Positions 51,726 to 60,378 are shown, numbered from the stretch's first letter. The stretch: 64,000 nt of DNA from Ruficoccus sp. ZRK36 (GCF_019603315.1 NZ_CP080649.1:387501-451500); one strand, 5' to 3'. Numbers and translations: made by a program. The notes: generated by a model from the letters alone, not told the origin.

Positions 51726-52017
51726 GCGGCACCCAAAGCATATCCGCATATACCCCCTCAGCGTCAACCACCTGTGCACGCCAGCCGCGTTTATCCGGCC
51801 TCAGGTTCAGCTCGACCGTGCGGCCCGGCTTCAGCTCACGCAGAAATTTCCCCTGCCGCAGCTCCCAGCTCTCGGCACCCTTAATCTGGCGCTCCAGCGC
51901 AGCCAGCGCCCACTGCACCTGCACAGCCGCAGGCACGAGCGGATACCCCGGGAAGTGGCCCTCGCAGCAGCCATTGGTCTCGGTCACCTCGATGCGCTCT
52001 GTTATTACTTCGGCCAT
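51718..52017 (-). CDS. Small hot-dog dehydratase (ApeI-like)
   Basis: A 99-residue FabA/Z-like protein. CCEGHFPGYPLVPAAVQVQWAL carries the GHFPGxP motif with the catalytic His. The usual Glu or Asp of the second position is not obvious, as in ApeI-type partners. It would act with the ApeP-like dehydratase on the growing polyene. It overlaps the acyltransferase stop by 13 bases and the glycosyltransferase by 8. Confidence 0.8.
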   Translation of the reverse strand: MAEVITERIEVTETNGCCEGHFPGYPLVPAAVQVQWALAALERQIKGAESWELRQGKFLRELKPGRTVELNLRPDKRGWRAQVVDAEGVYADMLWVPHE

Positions 52018-52790
52018 TGGGCAAAGTCCTCCGACGTAAACTGCTCACGGTAGAAGCTCTCCAGCCTGCGGGCGAATACGGCTGGCTGCTCATCCTCTAC
52101 CGGCTGAAAAGCTTTCAGATAGCTGTACTCACAGTGGAAGGGTAAAGCGTAGCGGCCGAAGAGCCCTCCCCGCTTACTCAGCAAACCGGAGGGGTTGCGG
52201 ATGATCAATGCACAGACAGGTGCGTGCGTCCGCTTAGCCACCCAGGCAAACCCGGCCTTGAACCGGTTGAGAGGAGGCACCTCGGTGCGCGTGCCCTCTG
52301 GAAAGACTAACACCTGACGGCCGTCGTTAAGCGCCTTCTCCATCGCATGCAGCGACTCCATACCGTCGTCGTTGGCGATAAATCCCCCCTGCCTGATCAT
52401 GTAGCGGAAAAACGGATTACGGCTCAGTCCGGCCTTAAAGACGCAGACGACCTCGGGGATCTCAATCAACAAGAAGAGCGCATCCAGCAGCCCCGTATGG
52501 TTGGCCACGATCAGGCACGGCCCCTTCGGCAAGCGATCCATATCGCGAAATCGCACACGCCCGACGCCCGTGATTTCAAGCAGGCGCGTGTATCGCCTCA
52601 TCGAGTCTGCCAGGATACGCCGGACAAGACCGGGGTGGCGCTTCTCGACGCCTAGAGGTAGCAGCACCGCGCAAAGCACATTCAGGGCGAACGCCCACAG
52701 CCCAAACAGGAGCACGATCGCGACATACCGTAGATAGCTAAAGGTCGAGGATGCTTTTTGCGGTGACGGGCCGGACATGACAATAACCAT
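52005..52790 (-). CDS. PlsC-like 1-acylglycerol-3-phosphate acyltransferase family protein
   Basis: A 261-residue membrane-bound acyltransferase. An N-terminal TM helix (VAIVLLFGLWAFALNVLCAVLL) is followed by VANHTGLLDALFLL, the HX4D-type catalytic motif, and LVFPEGTRTEVPPLNRFK, the EGTR motif. Aryl polyene clusters have such enzymes, which may attach the polyene chain to a glycerolipid at the inner face of the inner membrane. It may start at MVIV (52790) or MSGP (52778). Confidence 0.87.
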   Translation of the reverse strand: MVIVMSGPSPQKASSTFSYLRYVAIVLLFGLWAFALNVLCAVLLPLGVEKRHPGLVRRILADSMRRYTRLLEITGVGRVRFRDMDRLPKGPCLIVANHTGLLDALFLLIEIPEVVCVFKAGLSRNPFFRYMIRQGGFIANDDGMESLHAMEKALNDGRQVLVFPEGTRTEVPPLNRFKAGFAWVAKRTHAPVCALIIRNPSGLLSKRGGLFGRYALPFHCEYSYLKAFQPVEDEQPAVFARRLESFYREQFTSEDFAQWPK

Positions 52791-52798
52791 TAAACCTC

Positions 52799-53683
52799 CT
52801 AGGAGTCGGAGGGGTTGAGCGGGAGAAAATTAAACCACTGGAGTGGTTGCTGGCGCAAGAGCGCTTCCAGCCAATGCAAGACCTCCTGAAAATGCTCGTA
52901 CCCGCTGCGAATATCCTCCCGGTGATTTTTCCCTGAGGGCACAAAGGGGTGGCATGCATGCACCTCGTACCCCTTAGCCGCCGGAAGCGCCAGGCAGAAC
53001 TGCACGGGCCGCTGATAGAGAGCCGCCAGGCGGTAAATCGTAACGGGAAAAAGCCGCCGCTCCCCCAGGAAATCGAAGGCCGCAGTCTTCGAGGTATGCT
53101 CCAGTCGATCGCACTGCAGGGCCAGAGTCTTACCCGCCTCCAGCGCGTCACGCAGGCTAAAGATCACCTCGCGCGGATCGTTGACCCACATAATTTCGAC
53201 CTGACTGGACGCCTGCCGCATCAGCCGATCAATGTCTGCCGAGTTACGCACGCGCTGCCTCACCATGCAGATGGGGCGGTTGAACTGCCCCAGCCCAAAG
53301 CCCAGCAGATCCGAGGCGCCGACGTGAAAGGTCCCGACCAGGATGGGTTCGCTCCCGAGAATTAAGCTGCCCCGCTGTCGGCTGTCCTCATCCGCCCACT
53401 CCATGGGGACAGATTCGCCACGCCCGGCGCGCAGCTTAACCAGAAGCATGTCAGCCAAAGCTCGAAAATGCCGGAACGAGTCCCGCCAGCTCACAGGCCG
53501 ATCCATCATCAACTCCAGATACTGCCGGGAGTACAGGCGCTGTTTCTTCATCAGGCAAAAGGCGATGAAGGTCCCCGTCTGCATCATCGCCTCAAACAGC
53601 CAGCCCGGCAGCCAGCGGTCGAACGCATACATAAAGAAATAGCCACCCCAGGGGCCGGGGTTTCTGGGTTCTTTTACGTCCAT
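52799..53683 (-). CDS. LpxL/HtrB-like lauroyl acyltransferase family protein
   Basis: A 294-residue protein. The motif GTFHVGASDLLG holds the HX4D-type catalytic pair, and RICMVRQR-like and QCDRLEHTSKTAAFDFLGERRLFPVT segments follow as in LpxL/HtrB acyltransferases (last part the D-x-x-G/F-F loop). With the PlsC-like protein it could couple the finished chain to a lipid acceptor. It overlaps the chain-length-factor gene by 10 bases. Confidence 0.82.
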   Translation of the reverse strand: MDVKEPRNPGPWGGYFFMYAFDRWLPGWLFEAMMQTGTFIAFCLMKKQRLYSRQYLELMMDRPVSWRDSFRHFRALADMLLVKLRAGRGESVPMEWADEDSRQRGSLILGSEPILVGTFHVGASDLLGFGLGQFNRPICMVRQRVRNSADIDRLMRQASSQVEIMWVNDPREVIFSLRDALEAGKTLALQCDRLEHTSKTAAFDFLGERRLFPVTIYRLAALYQRPVQFCLALPAAKGYEVHACHPFVPSGKNHREDIRSGYEHFQEVLHWLEALLRQQPLQWFNFLPLNPSDS

Positions 53684-54336
53684 GTGAGGCGAAAGACTCC
53701 GCGTTCGGGCTGGTAAAAATCTAAAGGCTGACGGTCAGACAGCGCAGTGTGAAAAGCGGGTAACTCCGGTACGGGCGCATCGTTGTGCTCATCCGGGGTT
53801 AGGCTCAGCTCGCCCAACGCACCGGAGGACACCCCGGCCTCCAGACGCAGGTAAAAGGCAAAGGTTGTCTCTCCACCCCAGCCCTGCCCGGAAGACCACG
53901 GCTCGAACTCGTCACCACCCACCACATGCACAACGGTATCAGCGGGCACAAGAAGCGCAGCCAGCAGGGCATCTGCGACCAGTGAATCCAGCCCGCACAG
54001 CGGTGTAAGCATACCCGAGCGACGCCGCCGCGCCACGCTGACGAGGTCAAAAGCGCCGGGATGGATCGAGTTCTGAAAATGCAAGGGGCTGGGCGTGGGA
54101 AAGCTCCCCAGGTAACGCTCCAGGCTCTGAGTCCCCCCAAAGCGCGAGGCGTAAACCCACTCGTCGTGCTTGCCGCCCTCGACACCATCCGTCACCTCCC
54201 CGATCATCAGAGACAGGTCACTCATGCGCCGGACTGCCAGCGGATTAAACAGTTTACGCAGGCTCTTGCGCCGCTCCGGATCAAGTTCACGGGACGGCTC
54301 AGCAACGGCCAAATGAGTGATGGAACGCTTAATCAC
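53674..54336 (-). CDS. Beta-ketoacyl synthase chain-length factor-like protein (ApeC-like)
   Basis: A 220-residue protein of the truncated ketosynthase family (Ketoacyl-synt_2). RRMSDLSLMIGEVTD, FQNSIHPGAFDLVSVARR and LLVPADTVVHVVGGDE show the partial KS fold; no catalytic Cys is visible. Such a protein pairs with the KS subunit encoded just upstream (KS-CLF-type heterodimer) and sets chain length. The start was set at GTG 54336, which overlaps the KS stop by 8 bases; a TTG at 54369 is an alternative. Confidence 0.82.
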   Translation of the reverse strand: MIKRSITHLAVAEPSRELDPERRKSLRKLFNPLAVRRMSDLSLMIGEVTDGVEGGKHDEWVYASRFGGTQSLERYLGSFPTPSPLHFQNSIHPGAFDLVSVARRRRSGMLTPLCGLDSLVADALLAALLVPADTVVHVVGGDEFEPWSSGQGWGGETTFAFYLRLEAGVSSGALGELSLTPDEHNDAPVPELPAFHTALSDRQPLDFYQPERGVFRLTWT

Positions 54337-55435
54337 GGGTAACGAGATGGGCGGCTTGAGCGCCGCCAAATGCGCTGCTTAAGAGAACCACACCGCCAAA
54401 ATCCTTGGCAGAGAAATTCTCCCGGTGAACATTTGAGGTAAAATAAGGCGGCTCGGCGCCGACATTACCGGGGACTTCGCCTGTGCGCATGGCCTCCAGT
54501 ACGATAGCCAGCTCTACCAGCCCGCACGAGCCCAGGGTATGGCCCAGAGCCCCCTTCCAGGAGACCAGAGGGCTATCCGGCAGTTGCCACGCCACGGCCT
54601 CCGCCTCCAGACGGCCTGCCTCCAGCGTGCCCGTCCCGTGCCCCTTGACCCAGACTCCCTGCCGGGGGAATGAATCAGCGAGCGGCGCAAGCACACCTCG
54701 AAAACCAGCCCCCGAGGAATCGTTGGCCGTCATGTGGAAATTCTCCGACAGGCAGGCAGCCGCCGCGATCCGATACGGGGCAGGGTTCCGGCTGAGGACC
54801 GCAAAGGCGGCTCCGTCGCCGAGCCCGATCGAGCCGGTCTCACGATCCGCGTAGGGCTGTGGGAAGTCTGAGTTCAGAATTTTCAGGGCATAAAAGCCGC
54901 CCACCACAAAGGGGCTGAGAAAGTCGAACGAAAAGACCAGAACCCGCTCGGCCAGCGACGACTCCAGCAGCCGCTGGGCCTGAATCATCGCGAGCTGTGC
55001 GGATACGCACGCATTGGAGACGATGAAGCGGTTCGGCCCCCACCCGCATGCCTCGGCCAGTGTTTGGACCGCATGGGCAGGCGTTGCGCTGCCATGATAG
55101 CGTTCCTCGCCCGTCGTGTAAGCCGCCAGCATCTGGTCGATGCCGAAGTTACTGCTGGAGATAACGACAGGGTACTTCGCCGTCCCCCAAGGCTCATCGG
55201 GGGCCTTTTTCAGCAGTTCGAGGGAGGGCTTCAGCCAGCGGGGGGGCGTCGTAGGCTCGAGCGTCCCCGTTAGAGCCAGCGGCACCGGCTCAGAATCGTT
55301 TTCGAGGGCAGGATGGGGCTTCAGGGCCACTTCACCCTTTTTCAATCGCTCACAGGTACTCGCGGCATCGCCGAGGGCGGTCAGGCAGTCGCAGGCATCG
55401 ATCGAAACCTGGGTACTCCCTGCATGACTCACCAT
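54329..55435 (-). CDS. 3-oxoacyl-ACP synthase (KAS I/II fold, ApeO-like)
   Basis: A 368-residue condensing enzyme. VSNACVSAQLAM has the catalytic Cys, VKGHGTGTLEAG the first His and GALGHTLGSCGLVE the second His. It is short for a KAS II, typical of the KS partner in aryl polyene KS-CLF pairs. It would extend the aryl starter with malonyl-ACP. The other KS usually found in aryl polyene clusters (ApeR-like) is not in this window. Confidence 0.88.
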   Translation of the reverse strand: MVSHAGSTQVSIDACDCLTALGDAASTCERLKKGEVALKPHPALENDSEPVPLALTGTLEPTTPPRWLKPSLELLKKAPDEPWGTAKYPVVISSSNFGIDQMLAAYTTGEERYHGSATPAHAVQTLAEACGWGPNRFIVSNACVSAQLAMIQAQRLLESSLAERVLVFSFDFLSPFVVGGFYALKILNSDFPQPYADRETGSIGLGDGAAFAVLSRNPAPYRIAAAACLSENFHMTANDSSGAGFRGVLAPLADSFPRQGVWVKGHGTGTLEAGRLEAEAVAWQLPDSPLVSWKGALGHTLGSCGLVELAIVLEAMRTGEVPGNVGAEPPYFTSNVHRENFSAKDFGGVVLLSSAFGGAQAAHLVTRD

Positions 55436-55466
55436 AAAACAGAAATAAGCTTATCGCGCAGAAAGC

Positions 55467-55733
55467 TCAAGCTGAAGCTGCCTGGCGCTCGCGGATAAAT
55501 TGCGCCAGCGTGTCAATACTGCGCAGGGCGGATCGCGCCTCTTCGCTGTTCTTGATCTTGATCGAGAACTCCTTCTCGACGCTCACGACCAGCTCAAGCG
55601 CATCAATGGAATCGAGCCCCAGCCCGGATTCCATCAAAGGGGTATCATCGGCCAAATCATCCGGCTCCACGTCCTCCAGAGACAACGCCTCGATGATCAG
55701 CGTTTTTAAACGGTTTTTAAAGTCATCGCCCAT
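55467..55733 (-). CDS. Acyl carrier protein of the aryl polyene cluster
   Basis: An 88-residue ACP. ESGLGLDSIDALELVVSVEKEF carries the phosphopantetheine serine in a GLDSIDALEL context, the form seen in aryl polyene ACPs. It starts at ATG 55733. Only this one ACP is in the cluster, whereas characterised aryl polyene clusters use two. It lies 31 bp before the KS. Confidence 0.9.
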   Translation of the reverse strand: MGDDFKNRLKTLIIEALSLEDVEPDDLADDTPLMESGLGLDSIDALELVVSVEKEFSIKIKNSEEARSALRSIDTLAQFIRERQAASA

Positions 55734-55774
55734 AAGCAACCGCTAGAAATAGCGAACACACAAATAGCCACAAG

Positions 55775-56473
55775 TCAAATACGCCTCCCGCGCCAACGTC
55801 GCCACGCTAAGCGAAGGCTGACAATCACGACCAGTACCGCCAAACCGCCCCAAAAGGCCTGGGTAGAATCCCGGCCCATCACCCCCCGTGTAGTCAGGAC
55901 GACCCCGGTCAGAAAGAGGAACTGGACGCCCCAGGAAATCCCCAAATACAGGTAAAATGGCACTGCGAGCACCCCGAGCAGGTAATTCTGGGCGGCATAG
56001 GGGACCCCCGGCACCGCCCGCACCAGCAGTGTCACCTGGGCACTGGCATTACGGTCCAGGGTGAAGAGGTGGGGCCAGCGGGCCTCCAGCCGTCGCTTCA
56101 GAGGCTCACGCCAGACAGTCCGGGCCAGCCAATACCCGAGCACCATATTTACCGCGAGGGCCACGCCCCCAGAGCCCAAAGCATAGGGCACGCTGAACGT
56201 CAGCCCCGCAAAGACATAAAAGGCCGAAATCGGGAACCCCGCCAGCGGGAGCAGAATCATCAATACACAAAAGATCAACACACCAGCGTGGGGATGCCCC
56301 TCGATCCAGCCTCGCCAGTCCACTCCGCTTAAAGCAAGCACCCAGCACAGGGCGACGACAACCAGCAGCACCAGGCTCCAGAGCTTCCAGCGAGTCGATG
56401 GTCGTCCCTCGTCCACTGTCTGCCTCAGAGTTTGACCGGCGGCACCATCGGCAGGTGCCGATTCAGGCGGCAT
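55775..56473 (-). CDS. VTT domain (DedA/TVP38-type) membrane protein
   Basis: A 232-residue inner-membrane protein. A TM helix (LVLLVVVALCWVLALSG) is followed by the VTT pattern PLAGFPISAFYVFAGLTFSVPYALGSGGVALAVNMVLGYWLAR, then VRAVPGVPYAAQNYLLG and two further TM helices. Related proteins are lipid scramblases or flippases. Its position between the flavin enzyme and the ACP gene suggests a role in moving or placing the lipid-linked product; that is inferred from location only. Confidence 0.8.
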   Translation of the reverse strand: MPPESAPADGAAGQTLRQTVDEGRPSTRWKLWSLVLLVVVALCWVLALSGVDWRGWIEGHPHAGVLIFCVLMILLPLAGFPISAFYVFAGLTFSVPYALGSGGVALAVNMVLGYWLARTVWREPLKRRLEARWPHLFTLDRNASAQVTLLVRAVPGVPYAAQNYLLGVLAVPFYLYLGISWGVQFLFLTGVVLTTRGVMGRDSTQAFWGGLAVLVVIVSLRLAWRRWRGRRI

Positions 56474-57663
56474 ACGAGCAGAAACAGCAGATAACGCCAG
56501 CGGAGCCCAAAGCTCATCTGCGTATTTCCCCCCACCACGGCATTGACCGCCGAGAACAACCGGAAGCTGTCCGTCGGATGCATAAAGACTGCGAAGGAGC
56601 GGTCGTCATAGTACATCTGTACCATCTCCAGCATGACCTTCATCCTTGCCCACACCTGACGCTCGTAGCGGTTTCGGGCGTGCCTGCCCAGAGAGTTGCC
56701 CGCCTTAAGAATCGCTGTCGCGGCGAGGTCTGCGGACTCAAGCGCCAGATAAACGCCCGATGAGAAAACCGGGTCGATAAAGCCTGCCGCATCCCCCAGC
56801 ATGAGCCAGCGATCTCCGGCGAAATGCTGGTGGACAAAGGAATAGTCGGACTCGACACGAAAACGATCCTCCAGCTTGGCCTCAGCCATACAGGCCCGCA
56901 TGTAGGGATTTGTCGCTACACGCCGGTCAAAAATTCTCTCCGGCGTAGCTCGCTCACCCTCGTGTTGAGCGACCAGCCCAACCGACGTCCGCTCTTCATC
57001 CAGTGGGATCATCCAGAACCACCCCTTGGGGATGCGCGTGAGAATGACATTACCGCCCTCGGGCCCCTCCGCACGGGCCACACCCGTGAAGTGGCCATAG
57101 ACCGTAAAACGCTTGTGCAGGGGCAGTGGCTCCGTAGGCACACTTAACTGACGCCCCAGCCAGCGCCCACGACCAGCCGCATCGAGCAGCCAGCTCGCCT
57201 CTACAGTCCGGGGGCTGCCATCTACATCCAGCTCGACCTGCCAGCCTGTATCGGTCTGGGTCAACGTACGCGCCTCTGCGGGCTGGAGTACCTCGCACCC
57301 AGCCTCCCTCGCGCGCGCTAAAAGCAGTCGGTCAAACTGGGAACGCTCCACCTGATAGGTGTAGTCGAGGCCCGGCACCCAGCCATCCTCGAATCGGTTG
57401 TGGACCCGTTTTTCTCCGGTACCGAAGGTAAATTCCGCCCCCTCCTTGCGGACAAAGCCAGCGCGCTCGACCTCGTCCCACACGCCCATCTTGCGCAGGA
57501 CGCGGTTGGCAGCAGGGATCAGAGACTCGCCGATGTGGAAGCGCGGAAAAGGCGCCTTGTCCACAATCAATACCCGACGCCCGGCCTGAGCCAAGAGCGT
57601 CGCGGCTGCGGTGCCCGCAGGCCCGGCACCGATCACCAGACAATCATACACGCTCGCAGCCAT
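56425..57663 (-). CDS. FAD-dependent oxidoreductase with halogenase-type motif
   Basis: A 412-residue flavoprotein. GAGPAG (12-17) is the dinucleotide loop, PFPRFHIGESLIP (38-50) and GDAAGFIDPVFSSGVYLALE the FAD-binding motifs of the tryptophan-halogenase-like family. GWFWMIP at 214-220 matches GWxWxIP, which distinguishes halogenases from monooxygenases. K73 in VRKEGAEF is at about the place of the halogenase lysine. Xanthomonadins are brominated aryl polyenes, so halogenation or hydroxylation of the aryl head is plausible. Some members with this motif are not halogenases. Start set at ATG 57663, overlapping the chorismatase by 20 bases. Confidence 0.78.
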   Translation of the reverse strand: MAASVYDCLVIGAGPAGTAAATLLAQAGRRVLIVDKAPFPRFHIGESLIPAANRVLRKMGVWDEVERAGFVRKEGAEFTFGTGEKRVHNRFEDGWVPGLDYTYQVERSQFDRLLLARAREAGCEVLQPAEARTLTQTDTGWQVELDVDGSPRTVEASWLLDAAGRGRWLGRQLSVPTEPLPLHKRFTVYGHFTGVARAEGPEGGNVILTRIPKGWFWMIPLDEERTSVGLVAQHEGERATPERIFDRRVATNPYMRACMAEAKLEDRFRVESDYSFVHQHFAGDRWLMLGDAAGFIDPVFSSGVYLALESADLAATAILKAGNSLGRHARNRYERQVWARMKVMLEMVQMYYDDRSFAVFMHPTDSFRLFSAVNAVVGGNTQMSFGLRWRYLLFLLVCRLNRHLPMVPPVKL

Positions 57664-58627
57664 AAGTATCAGCGTGATCGCAGCCGTCACGCTCGGCGAG
57701 CGTGGAGCGCGAATTTAAAGTGTTCATTAAACCGCCGGGCCAGGACAGCTCGACCTCGACCATCAGCTCCTGCCGGCAGATGTCTGCCTGCACCACAGAT
57801 GTCAGCTCTGCGGCGTACCAAGGCTGCTCCTCCAGCCAGGCAAGAGCAGTCAGTGTGTCCTCGGCTCGCCGCAGATAGACTCGGCCGATAGGTTTGCCCA
57901 GCGCACGAAAGGTATCTGCGCCCAGCGCGTGCTCCGTCTGCTTCTGCATGCGGTCGAGGTTTTCACCGGTGGTCTTGAGCTGCGCCTCCAGCATGCCAGG
58001 GGCCACGCTGGCCGAGCCAAGCACAGCCGATGTCCCGGAGACATAGACGACCGGTTCACCGCCCGCCACCAGACTGGCGCGGCTGAAGCTCGGCGGGCGA
58101 GGCCCGTACTCCTCAGGATATTCATAGGCCGGGCACTGGAATGGGTTTTCGAGTTGGACGACCGAGCGCTCGCTAGCCAGTGCGACAACCGTCAGCCGTG
58201 GCTCTTCAATGCCGACAGCCGAGGCCGCGCAGAAATGCCGCTCGGGGACGCCTTTAAAATGAGCGCTGAATGCCTCATGACGCCCCAGACAAAACGCACG
58301 GTAATTCTCCAGCCCATCCCTGTGCTCGTTGATCCATGGGACGAAGTTCCAGATACGCAGACAGTGGTCCGTACCAAGCTCACCGAGTAAACGCCCGAAA
58401 GCCAGACGTGTGGCTTCGGCCAAGTCATCCCCCGTCGGCATGCTTAGAGCGATACAACGCCACGGGCCCTGCCTGCCCTGCCACAGCAGGTCGTCAGCCG
58501 ATGTCAGCTCGCCCGACCAGAGAAACTCCTGACCTGACCCCGCCAGTAACGGCAGTGCCAGATCAAGAACACTCTGCTGCGGCGAATAAGCGGAACGACT
58601 CGCCCCGAATCGGACGCTGACAGACAT
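57644..58627 (-). CDS. Chorismatase (FkbO/Hyg5/XanB2 family)
   Basis: A 327-residue protein. RIWNFVPWINE (91-101) and GLENYRAFCLGRHEAF (105-120), with FCAASAVGIEEPRLTVVALA and YVSGTSAVLGSASV further on, are the signature segments of the chorismatase family. These enzymes turn chorismate into 3- or 4-hydroxybenzoate, or into dihydroxycyclohexadiene acids. XanB2, in Xanthomonas, supplies the aryl starter of xanthomonadin, the role inferred here. It ends 20 bases inside the flavin enzyme gene. Confidence 0.83.
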   Translation of the reverse strand: MSVSVRFGASRSAYSPQQSVLDLALPLLAGSGQEFLWSGELTSADDLLWQGRQGPWRCIALSMPTGDDLAEATRLAFGRLLGELGTDHCLRIWNFVPWINEHRDGLENYRAFCLGRHEAFSAHFKGVPERHFCAASAVGIEEPRLTVVALASERSVVQLENPFQCPAYEYPEEYGPRPPSFSRASLVAGGEPVVYVSGTSAVLGSASVAPGMLEAQLKTTGENLDRMQKQTEHALGADTFRALGKPIGRVYLRRAEDTLTALAWLEEQPWYAAELTSVVQADICRQELMVEVELSWPGGLMNTLNSRSTLAERDGCDHADTYGCERV

Positions 58628-58644
58628 GGTGGGGCGCCCCGCGC

Positions 58645-59067
58645 TTAGCGCTGGAGATTGGCGATGCGCTCGGGCAGGTCCTTTTGCAGGTTTTCCAGCC
58701 AGCCCAACGGAACAGCCGGTACCGGCTTGCCGGTTTTGAAGTCCTCCAGCTGCGTGGAGTCCGAATAAAGCTTAACCACATTACCTTCGCGCTTCATGGT
58801 GACCTTGGCCTCGAAACCACGGTGATCCAGGGTCCCGACAACTTCGTTCGGAGAAGATGAAACAACCGTCCACTGGCGCTCCTGGAAGGTATCAACCATG
58901 GCCTCCTGCAGCACCTGCGGGGAAACATCCGGGGCCACGGACACCGTCAGCGGATCGGCATTGTACTCAGCCACATCGTCGCTACCGGAGATGGTGGTAT
59001 TGCAGCCAGTAAAGGCAAAGGCACTCAGAAGGAGAACACTAGAAACGAAAACAGCTTTTATAATCAT
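58645..59067 (-). CDS. Small lipoprotein of unknown function
   Basis: A 140-residue protein with a type II signal peptide ending FAFTGC. The mature part (LQEAMVDTFQERQWTVVSSSPNEVVGTLDHRGFEAKVTMKREG) looks like a small alpha/beta domain found in other hypothetical bacterial lipoproteins. Not recognised further. It is the first gene before the chorismatase on the same strand, 18 bp away, so it may be part of the aryl polyene operon. Start set at ATG 59067; a 12-codon-longer frame is possible. Confidence 0.7.
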   Translation of the reverse strand: MIIKAVFVSSVLLLSAFAFTGCNTTISGSDDVAEYNADPLTVSVAPDVSPQVLQEAMVDTFQERQWTVVSSSPNEVVGTLDHRGFEAKVTMKREGNVVKLYSDSTQLEDFKTGKPVPAVPLGWLENLQKDLPERIANLQR

Positions 59068-59211
59068 AGGAACAAGCGTGCACGATCCCGACATAAGTAT
59101 CAAGCTTGTATGGCGTTTTATAACGGTCTGATAGCGTTAATATCGAAGCATCGCTACCCCTGTGCGGCACGCTTAACGCCGAGCGACATGCGTATGCCTA
59201 CGCACACCTGA

Positions 59212-60378
59212 TTACCCCTGCAGGGGCGTCCAGGCTGCGTTGCTCTGGCTGCTTTTGACACAGGCTTCAATGAAGGCCAGTCCACGGACCCCGTCCTCAA
59301 TCCCCGGATAGTCGGCGCTCGACTCCGAGCCCGCATCGCCACTGAGGACACGCCGCAGGTCCGCCGCAAAGCTGCGGTAGATATTGGCGAAAGCACCGAG
59401 GTAGCCCTCCGTGTGCCCGGCGGGAAGCCGGCACATACTGCTGGCCGCCGGGCTGAGGTAGTCCTGCCCACTGCGGTAAATCTGACTGGGCTGGCCAAGA
59501 CGGTGAACGATCAGCGTATTGGGCTCCTGCTGTTTCCACTGCAGGCCGCCCTTTTCACCATAGAGGCGGATGTTCAGATCGTTTTCCTCACCGGTGGAAA
59601 TCTGCGAAGCATGCAGGACGCCCTTGGCTCCGCCCTCGAAGCGCAGGAGGACGTTACCGTCGTCATCGAGTGTACGCCCTTCGCCGAACCGGCTCAGGTC
59701 AGCGGCCAGCTCCTTGAGCCTCAAGCCGCTGATGTGCTCGGCCAGATTCTCGGCATGGGTGCCGATGTCTCCCATACAGTTTGAGCTTCCAGCGCGTGTG
59801 GGATCCGTGCGCCATCCCGCCTGTTTCTGCCCGGTCTGCTCGACCATGCTGGCCAGCCACCCCTGCGGATACTCGACCACGATCTTGCGAATGGCCCCCA
59901 GCTCGCCACTGGCCACCAGGTCACGGGCCTGGCGCACCATGGGGTAGCCGGTATAGTTATGGGTCAGGCAGTACTTAAGGCCGCTGGCCCGGACCCGGTC
60001 GCGGAGCGCACAGGCCTGCTCGAGGCTGACGGTGGCGGGCTTCTCCGACAATACATGGAAGCCGGCCTTCAGCGCGCACTCAGCGATCGCAAAGTGCATG
60101 TGGTTAGGCGTAACAATCGCGACAAAGAGCATCCGCCGCTCGGGCGGCAGTGCAGCCTCACGCGCGATCATGGTCTGAAAATCCGGGTAGCAGCGCTCCG
60201 GCTCCAGCCCGAGGCTATGCCCGAAGGACTCGGAGCGGGCAGGGTCTGAGCAAAACGCGCCGCAGACCAGCTCTATCTGCCCATCCATCGCGGCGACACA
60301 GCGGTGAACTTGACCGATGAAGGCATCGGGACCACCGCCAACCATTCCCATGCGAATTTTGGTTTCCGGGGTAATCAT
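59212..60378 (-). CDS. Gfo/Idh/MocA family oxidoreductase (copy 1)
   Basis: A 388-residue NAD(P)-dependent sugar dehydrogenase-like protein. GMVGGGPDAFIGQVHR is a Rossmann loop (GxGxxxxxG-like) and LSEKPATVSLEQA holds the EKP motif. WRTDPTRAGSSNCMGDIGTHAEN has the G-D-x-x-x-H metal/catalytic motif. The family oxidises or epimerises sugars and cyclitols. It forms a set with a second Gfo/Idh/MocA and a ThuA gene, and is divergent from an AraC gene, so a sugar pathway is likely. Substrate unknown. Confidence 0.87.
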   Translation of the reverse strand: MITPETKIRMGMVGGGPDAFIGQVHRCVAAMDGQIELVCGAFCSDPARSESFGHSLGLEPERCYPDFQTMIAREAALPPERRMLFVAIVTPNHMHFAIAECALKAGFHVLSEKPATVSLEQACALRDRVRASGLKYCLTHNYTGYPMVRQARDLVASGELGAIRKIVVEYPQGWLASMVEQTGQKQAGWRTDPTRAGSSNCMGDIGTHAENLAEHISGLRLKELAADLSRFGEGRTLDDDGNVLLRFEGGAKGVLHASQISTGEENDLNIRLYGEKGGLQWKQQEPNTLIVHRLGQPSQIYRSGQDYLSPAASSMCRLPAGHTEGYLGAFANIYRSFAADLRRVLSGDAGSESSADYPGIEDGVRGLAFIEACVKSSQSNAAWTPLQG

